Assembly (NCBI GenBank): GCA_963580455.1
Contig: OY756968.1
Span: 16,957,996 to 17,021,995 of the forward strand
Direction of reading: 5' to 3'
DNA length: 64,000 nucleotides
Origin: Euonymus europaeus
Taxonomy: Eukaryota > Streptophyta > Magnoliopsida > Celastrales > Celastraceae
In this document: positions 57,357-64,000 of the stretch, piece after piece
Layout: every line of letters begins with the position of its first letter
Position numbering within the stretch: the stretch's first letter is position 1
The notes under the pieces: generated by a model
What the model was told of the DNA's origin: nothing
The model's database searches: none
Seen by the model: the letters and a program-made list of their open reading frames with translations, nothing else
Position numbers and translations under genes: made by a program

Positions 57357-60300
57357 ATGGATAAAAGAAAGGGTTCTTTTGACAGCGAGGATGAGTTTGA
57401 GATTGCATATCATGATAACTTGCTTGACCATGAAGTCGAAGACACTGAAGACGAAGATGTTGATGTTGAAGGAGACTATATTCTAGGTGCTGATGTTGAA
57501 GGGGAAAATGTTCTAGGTGCTGATGTTCCAAGGAGTAGTAACCCAAAAAGAGGTGTCAATAGGTGTGCTAGGCAGAATAAGAAATTAAGAACGACAAAGG
57601 GGAGGATAGTGGTGCAATATAGTTCAATGGGAGTTCCTGCAGGTGATGAGGCCACTAAGATGTCTACTTATCTTGGAGTCTTGCCTCGTACTTCGATTTC
57701 AATCCTCGAAAAAGATTGGTGTAAAGTGTCACTAGAGAAAAAGGATCGCTTATGGGAGTCTGTTCAGGTAAAGTATGGCATTATATAAATTAGTCAATTA
57801 TTAGTAAACTTCAGTTACTAACTCTCACTTCTATTTTGTTTTCATTGATATTAGGAAAGTTTTGTTGTGCATCCTAATAGTAAGAAGACACTGTTACAGT
57901 CAATTGGGCATGCATTTCGTAACTTCAAGTACGTTCTGACAAGAAAGTACATCATGCCATTCATTGAGGATAAGAAGTTGCTATATACGCCCCCGGTTGA
58001 ATATCCTCAAATTAAGAAATTTGTTTGGAGAGAATTTGTCAATATCCGTTTATCTGATGACTTTCAGGTGTATATCTTCCACCTAGGATTAATTCATCAC
58101 TAGTTCATATTTTTTTTACATATAAGAAGAAATAACTAATATGTATGTTTTACTACAGAGAGTTAGTTCAAACAACAAGGGGAAAAGGGTCTTATATAAG
58201 TTGAATCATCGACTCAGTAGAAGGGGATATGTTGGTTTGATGAAAGATCTGGTAAGTTGCTTCCATGTTACACTAAGTTAATTAATGTAAGAGATTTTTT
58301 TACTGCATGAAAATAATTTCACCTATTTATCCACCAGTGCTCAGAAACCGGTGTTTCTGAAGATTTCGTTGATAGAAGTGAACTTTGGAAGAGAGCCCGG
58401 ATAATGAAAAATGGAGGATACGACCCCGAAACTACAGACATTGTTAACAAAATTGTGAGTAGTTTAAGCATACTAAAACATTATCATTTACATTAATGTT
58501 GTGAAATCTGACTACTTTATTTGTTATGTGACAGGAGAATTTGAAAAAAGAGGCTGAAGAAGGGTCGCTGAAGTCGGATGGAAGAAATGACATGCACAAT
58601 CACTAGGAAAACTTCCAAAACCTGGTCACATTCAAGGTGTTGGAAAATTTGTTAACCTTGCAAATTATTTTCATAGCGTGAATGTAAGTCGTACCTCAAT
58701 GGAAAATCAGCATATCGAGCTTTCTACTTGGAAGAAATCAATTGAAAAACAGCTGGAAGAAATCACCTCCATATTAAAGAACAAACCTCCATATTCAAAT
58801 GTAGGAAGTTCCACCTTCCCACCATCTACTTTATTTCATGATGATTGTTGCATAGAAAAGGATAAGGACAAGGTGGTTGGAGTTGATGAACAAAAGGTAA
58901 GTTTATCTATTTTTTGTTCGGTTTCACTTTGGTTACTTTATATCTTCTCATTACTACTATTTGAGTATACTTCTACCGTTTGAATATGTAAAAATGCAGG
59001 AGCCTGGTAATTTGGATGATAACTTGGACAACTCAACTATGAAGAAGAGGGAAATTTCACCTCTTACAGAAGTGGAAAATAGAGAAAGACCTGCTGCCAA
59101 CCCAAGAAAAAGTCCAAGACTCAACCCTAACTTGCGAATGGATGTTGTAGATGAGAAGGAAAAATTGGGAATTGGAAGTTCTAGAAAGCAACTGTTTAAG
59201 GAGAAATTTTCAGTACCTAATATTGAGGATCCAAGGATTGGGGCTGAAAGTGTGAAAATGCTGGAAAGTAAGAAAGTAGTAGTGCAGCATGTACGAAACA
59301 CTAGGCAAGCAGCGGCATGGCACCAAAATAGTCATCCAATGTTACAATTGTTTGGTAAGATGTGTGACACACACTTGCCTAAAGATGGTTGGATTCCATA
59401 TCTTGTGCCAGAGGGTGTGTTTGAGGCAAAAGGGATCAAAGCTCATGTTGGGATGATGGAGTGTAAAGCATTGCTGGCGATGCAACCATTAGGAGTAAAC
59501 GTTATTGAGCTATACATTGCGTAAGAAATTTTCATTTTCCATTACACTTAATTGTTTTATATTTGATGTTGGGATACCCGTCTACGTATACTTTTTGTGT
59601 CAATTGTTTCAGGTTCTTGTATGACTCTCTCGTCCCAAAGAGGAACGGGATGACACAGTTTGGATTCATTGTCCAAACATGGTGTCACCACCTGGTGGCG
59701 TTCCAGAAGCCACTCGTACTCGTAGAATAGAGCGTTTGTGTTGGCGTTTGAAAAATGCCAGTAAAGGGCAGTTCCTCTTTATGCCATACAATCCCGGGTT
59801 TGAATTCAGTGTTCTTATTTCAATTTTCATTCAATTTGGCATTTATTTCATAACTTTTGATTTTACAACATCATTGTTAGTTTCTCTATTACTTACTTTT
59901 TTCTTTCTTTCATCCATTTTAGTTTCCATTGGATTTTAGTTGTATTTGATGTGGTGAAAAAAGAAGTGTTTTATCTGAATCCTATGACTACAGAGAAGCT
60001 TGATCATGATTTGGAGCAACTAATTAAAGCGTATGTATTTTTTTTATTGATTGCATTCTTATTTTTGGTTAGTTTCATTATATTTTAGATACTTAACTAA
60101 ATGTACAACCCACACAACCAGGAAATGTGGAATGCGGTTATTATGTGATGCGATACATGAAGGACATAATATCAGACATTAGTTTGCTAATGAATGATGT
60201 AAGTTGTAGATGAATTAATGATGAAAAATATTGTATGTTGGTTTGGTTTATACCATGTAAATATAACATTGTTTTATAACTTTGATGGCTTATATGTTGT

Positions 60301-60417
60301 GTCTATTAGTTCAATGGAAAGACGGTGTACACTCAAGCTGAACTTGACGAGGTTCGTTTGGAGTGGGCTAATCATTGTTCCGAAATCATTATCGCATCAC
60401 CAAAACGGTTAGTATAA
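57357..60417 (+). pseudogene. Second CACTA gene: Ptta/En/Spm (TnpA-like) region plus Ulp1-like protease
   Basis: Exons inferred from GT-AG borders and frame: 57357-57767, 57855-58067, 58159-58251, 58338-58454, 58535-58896, 59000-59520, 59613-59797, 59923-60030, about 60121-60198 and 60310-60417. The first five give an acidic N-terminus (two VEGxxxLGAD units) and a plant transposase (Transposase_24) region ending GHIQGVGKFVN. Exons 7-10 give a C48 (Ulp1/SUMO-protease-like) domain: FHWILVVFDVV with the catalytic His, VFYLNPM where the usual catalytic Asp is Asn, VECGYYVMRYMKDI with the catalytic Cys, and YTQAELDEVRLEWA at the end. Frameshifts occur near 58592 and 59666, and the junction before the Cys exon is unresolved. 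Whether the two halves are one protein is inference from continuous splice phase. Confidence 0.82.
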
Positions 60418-60712
60418 ATTGGTCATATCTTATTGGTTTGAACTGAATGTGTTTTTTTATCACTCAAAAGAGTTCTGGCTAAGGCTTTAGGGTGGTTTTA
60501 CTGCATTAGTAGAATGTCATTAGATGAAGTGGATCCACACCATATATCATTTAATTGTTGTTTCACACCTGTGTTGAGCTGAACCATTCTGAGATTGGGT
60601 TTCAATTTGGATTATTTTGTTGAAGATGCAGGGCATGTTTTGGTAGAGTTAGGCACAAAGATTTATGGTTCTGGATTGTTATGGTATCCTTTATGCTTTG
60701 AACTGTACACTG

Positions 60713-60906
60713 GATGCAACTTTTATGTGAAAGGGTATAGTTAATTTTACTTTCTCTAGTCTTCTTAGCTCATGTAGCACCATGGGAGGTGGTGAAATAA
60801 GAAGACACTAGATGCAGCTTTTATGTGAAAGGGTATAGTTAATTCTATTTTCTCTAGTCTTCTTATCTCTTGTAGCACCTTGGGAAGTGGTGAAATAAGA
60901 AGACAG
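60713..60906. repeat. 98-bp tandem duplication
   Basis: Copies begin at 60713 and 60811, sharing TTTTATGTGAAAGGGTATAG and GGTGGTGAAATAAGAAGACA with a few differences. They lie in the 3' non-coding part of CACTA-3. Confidence 0.9.
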
Positions 60907-61429
60907 TTTCATCGTCTTTTCATTGGATTGTCTTTTGATGCATATGTTTTTCTAGCAAGCACACTCAATGAATCATTTTTACGAATGCAAAGAATATATG
61001 TGCCCTTGATTAATGCCATGATCTGATCGATGTTGTAAGTGTTTTAGTTTTAGAAACTTTTACTGTGAACTTCTTTCCTATGTGCAGTGTTTGAGGAGAT
61101 TTATGGGAAATAGAGGAGTTGCTGCATTTCCTTGGAAAGGAATTGTTTTCTTCTTGTTTTGTTTCTTAAAACTTTTATTGTTTGATATGCTGTTGTGAGT
61201 AGACTCTTGTTTAACATGTGTATGGAATGGTTTTGTGACTTAAGATGGGAATATAATGGATAAGAAGGGACTATTTTCTTTTTATCACAATGTTATGTAA
61301 TATTATGCTTTCCGATTCAATTTTATTTTGAATTTAATTTTGATTTCATATTGCAAATCTGAAAATCAATTTAAAAAACAGAGCTAAATATAAAAAATTA
61401 AATAATCGTATATGAATTACAATAATCTG

Positions 61430-61934
61430 AAATCTTGTGACAGAAAAAAAGTGTCACAAAATTCTGTCACAAAACTAGTGAATTTGAAATCTCGTGACAG
61501 AAGAAAATAGTCACAAAATTCTGTCACCAAAATACTGAATTTGAAACCACATGAAAGAAAAAAACTATCACAAAATTTTGTCACAAAACTACTGAATTTT
61601 GGCGCCAAAGATCCGATACCCGCCAAAAAAGTCTTGATAGACAAAAACTGTCACAAAATTTTGTCACAAAATTACAAAATTTTAAATTTTGGCTCCAAAA
61701 AAGTCAATACTTGTCAAAAAAGTCAACTCCCGCCAAAATATTACCCAAATTAATTAAAAAATGAATTTCATTGTGTGATAGATTTATGATTATTAATATC
61801 TATCATTAATTCATGACATAGATTTTTTCTGTCATAAAAAGATGATTGTGACATAGATGATATAATTGAAAACTGTCATGCACCCCCTTTATGATAGTTT
61901 TTATCTATCATCTATGGCTCTTTTTGGAGTAGTG
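61430..61934. repeat. Right subterminal region of CACTA-3
   Basis: From 61435 to about 61700 a unit containing TGTCACAAAATTCTGTCAC and GAATTTGAAA recurs four times at roughly 60-65 bp. From 61780 onward TATCTATCAT / GATAGAT words match the left subterminal array, ending with GGAGTAGTG. Confidence 0.85.
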
Positions 61935-62114
61935 ACAATACTCACAAAGCCCGTTGAAATGTCACACAATATTGTACTACAACACACAATATCTCCTTCA
62001 ATAACAACCAATTCAATCCGTCACTAGTGAGATATTCAATTTATTTTAATTCGTATGAACAATTTTATTCAATCTCTTACAAACACCTCTGACATTACAA
62101 ATAAGTTTCATTTC

Positions 62115-62522
62115 GTTTGGTCCAAGCTGGTGTGTGTGAGTTTAAACACCTGGTCACCTTAGGTAGTGGTCGATACAAATATGTATCCCACATCGGTAGA
62201 TTTTCACTTGTGTGTGTAGGATATATAGGATTCCGCGTTACAATTGGTTGACCCTTTTGTAATGGCGTGTCCTGTCTCTGTCCTGTGTGTGTTTGTGGTT
62301 TTCAAAAAAACTAAACTTGTTTGGTCCAAGCTGGTGTGTGTGAGTTTAAACATCTGGTCACCTTAGGGAGTGGCCGATACAAATATGTATCCCACATCGG
62401 TAGATTTCCACTTGTGTGTGTAGGATATATAGGATTCCGCGTTACAATTGGTTGGCCCTTTTGTAATGGCGTGTCCTGTTTCTGTCCTGTGTGTATTTGT
62501 GGTTTTCAAAAAAATAAGTTTC
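62115..62522. repeat. 204-bp tandem duplication
   Basis: Two copies start at 62115 and 62319 (GTTTGGTCCAAGCTGG) and match closely to TGTGGTTTTCAAAAAAA. AAGTTTCATTT occurs just before the first copy and just after the second. Each copy holds ATCCCACATCGGTAGATTT, a phrase seen in some small plant LTR elements, so a tandem terminal-repeat (TRIM-like) origin is possible. Confidence 0.88.
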
Positions 62523-62572
62523 ATTTCCTTTAACTTGAAATAGACCTGAATGATCATTCGTCAAAGAAAAAT

Positions 62573-62915
62573 GATATATATCCCATGGGGTTGTATCCCA
62601 TGGGATCCCATATTTTATTCCATTGTATTATTACAATGGAATAACAAATTTTATTACAATGGAATAACGTATTCCATTGTAATAATATGTATTCCACTGT
62701 ACTAGAACCTGTTATTCCATTGTATTATTACAATGAAATATCTCATACGTTATTCCATTGTATTATCACAATGGAATAAGAGATTTTAGCACAGTGAAAT
62801 AATGTATTCCATTGTAATGGTACGCATTCCACTGTAATAAAATCTGTTATTTCATTGTATTATACAATGAAATAAATTATGGGATCGCATGGGATATAAC
62901 CCCATGAGATATAAA
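62573..62915. mobile_element. Foldback MITE with internal palindromes
   Basis: Inverted ends of about 38 bp: TATATATCCCATGGGGTTG at the left and, reverse-complemented at the right, TATATCTCATGGGGTTATA, both continuing to GATCCCATA. The interior is built of TTATTCCATTGTA / TACAATGGAATAA palindromes; one at 62615-62644 has perfect 13-base arms with a 4-base loop. No ORF and no certain target duplication; family unassigned. Confidence 0.75.
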
Positions 62916-63736
62916 ACGGAGCTGTTCATCAAAAGGCAACTACTAATTAACAAGTCAATGTACAGTTGTCATTATTACAACATTTATTTAACAAGAATTA
63001 TGCACAGCAATTCAATTCATCATCAATACCTGAATAAAGCATATTCCACTAAAGACTCAGGGTCAATGCCATAATTGAACAATTGTCGAGATGGTTTGCA
63101 TATAATGACACGATTAACCACAATCAAATAAACACGAACGATCTGCACTTACATGGAATCAATTTAATTCCACACAATTCAACTCAACCAACCAATAACA
63201 ATTTCTTAAGATATCCCGAGCATACCCCCAATATAATTAATAGCCAAGAATCATGATTTGACTACTTACATTCTTGCTTGAACTAATACAAGACAAAATC
63301 TAAGATCATTATTTTTATACCCTCATTTGCTAGTTTAAGTACTTAAAATAGCTTCTAAATACTTTATTAATTTACACTCTTAATATTTTTCCTTCCCTTG
63401 TGCTTGAATTACTCTACCAGTAAAAGAAAAATTGTTAAAAATAATGGCAATTCACATCAAAATTTATATCCCCAATCCGCTAATGCTCAAGTTATATCAT
63501 AACTCCTAATCCATAATGACCAAGATTTCTTAAAATAAAAAGCTTTCTTAAAGAAGCTTAACCCAAGATATTCTAAACTCCATTCATCTTATTATTTTTT
63601 AAAAATCACAATTATTTCCTCTAGCCAATATAGTCCTCCAATCAAAAGAAACATTCAAACTCTTATAAACCTCAATATATGATTTCAAGACATGAATCTA
63701 AATTATATCCACCTTACAAATCCACCTCCTATCTAG
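62916..63736. other. No gene recognised
   Basis: AT-rich sequence with only a 61-codon ORF at its start (62889-63074) of no recognisable type. I see no RNA gene or repeat structure. It might be LTR sequence of an undetected element. Confidence 0.4.
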
Positions 63737-64000
63737 TTTTTTTTTTTGATAAATAGGCTTAGCCTCAGAATAATATAAATAACCTCACCAATGGCGGAGG
63801 AACACCAATGAACAATCAGAGCCTTCCAGGAGAAGACAAAACCAAAAGAAAGATAAAAACATAGCAAGAGGAAAGCAAACCAAAAGGAAGAAGCAGCAGT
63901 TACACAAGGCCCTTTAACCTAACACCATAAGCAAATGAAAGAAAACTAGAACATAGTCAGGGCTAGGTAGGCACATTCAAAACCATAGAACATAGTCAGA
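63737..64000 (-). mobile_element. 3' end of a LINE (non-LTR retrotransposon)
   Basis: A T11 run at 63737-63747 is followed by GATAAATAGGCTTAGCCTCA. Read on the minus strand this is TGAGGCTAAGCCTATTTATC followed by poly(A), the typical 3' end of plant L1-type LINEs. Upstream on the minus strand GGTGTTCCTCCGCCATTGG is also usual for such 3' regions. The coding part would lie beyond the right edge of the window. Confidence 0.7.

Larger units (their letters stand above)
50955..61934 (+). mobile_element. Autonomous-type CACTA (En/Spm) element (CACTA-3)
   Basis: The left end is CACTACAAGAAAAATAAG. The right end reverse-complemented is CACTACTCCAAAAAGAGC, followed further in by CATAGATGATAGAT, matching the left AGATGATAGAG. 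A perfect 3-bp target duplication ACA flanks it (50952-50954 and 61935-61937). Subterminal arrays of GATAGA / TCTATCA / TTGTGATAG words cover about 290 bp at the left and 150 bp at the right. Inside are a transposase gene (53774-57180) and a TnpA-like plus Ulp1 gene (57357-60417), both plus strand. At 10,980 bp with both expected genes it has the layout of an autonomous element, but the coding regions have frameshifts and a stop. Confidence 0.95.

Overview
This is plant nuclear DNA, most likely from a eudicot with a repeat-rich genome. The evidence is AT-rich sequence, chromodomain Ty3/gypsy and Ty1/copia retrotransposons, CACTA (En/Spm) DNA transposons carrying Transpos_assoc/TNP2/DUF4218/DUF4216 domains, 'putative plant transposon protein' ORFs, and captured plant gene exons with GT-AG introns. 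I cannot name the species. I found no intact host gene, no rRNA or tRNA gene and no bacterial-type operon. Almost everything recognisable is a mobile element, often nested inside another.

Layout. (1) 1-8374: an old minus-strand LTR-like sequence, split by a hAT-like element (581-1503, degenerate 8-bp target duplication) and a decayed plus-strand chromodomain Ty3/gypsy element (2386-7611, 217-bp LTRs). (2) 8600-10065: the 3' remnant of a Ty1/copia element with its 3' LTR. (3) 10350-15745: a nearly complete Ty1/copia element with a perfect CATCT target duplication, inserted into a decayed plant-transposon-protein ORF that resumes at 15751. (4) 18660-28147: two tandem copies (A and B) of a ~2-kb non-coding repeat. 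Copy B is split by a 5.5-kb non-autonomous CACTA element (22059-27567), which carries sulfite-oxidase exons and further nested elements.

(5) 28877-43560: a large pol-less LTR element with 1.34/1.40-kb LTRs, two decayed plant-transposon-protein ORFs, palindromic repeats and a 52-bp tandem array beside its polypurine tract. A minus-strand, internally deleted chromovirus (30219-34454) and a 2144-bp solo LTR (39185-41328, perfect GTTGC duplication) are nested in it. (6) 44308-~44535: a CACTA end related to the first. (7) 44902-50001: a decayed minus-strand chromodomain gypsy element. (8) 50955-61934: an 11-kb autonomous-type CACTA element with perfect ACA target duplication, bearing a TNP2-type transposase gene and a second gene joining a Ptta/En/Spm domain to a Ulp1-like cysteine protease. 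(9) 61935-64000: a 204-bp tandem duplication, a foldback MITE and the 3' end of a minus-strand LINE.

How the parts work together. The copia and gypsy gag-pol genes would supply capsid, protease, reverse transcriptase, RNase H and integrase, but every copy here has stops, frameshifts or lost catalytic residues. The 11-kb CACTA element is the only one with a complete gene set for its own class (transposase plus TnpA-like protein), and its genes also carry frameshifts. The 5.5-kb CACTA element has different subterminal repeats, so it would need another autonomous partner. Coordinates of element ends rest on terminal motifs and target duplications read by eye. Clade names (Reina, Tekay, Tork, Tat) are inference.
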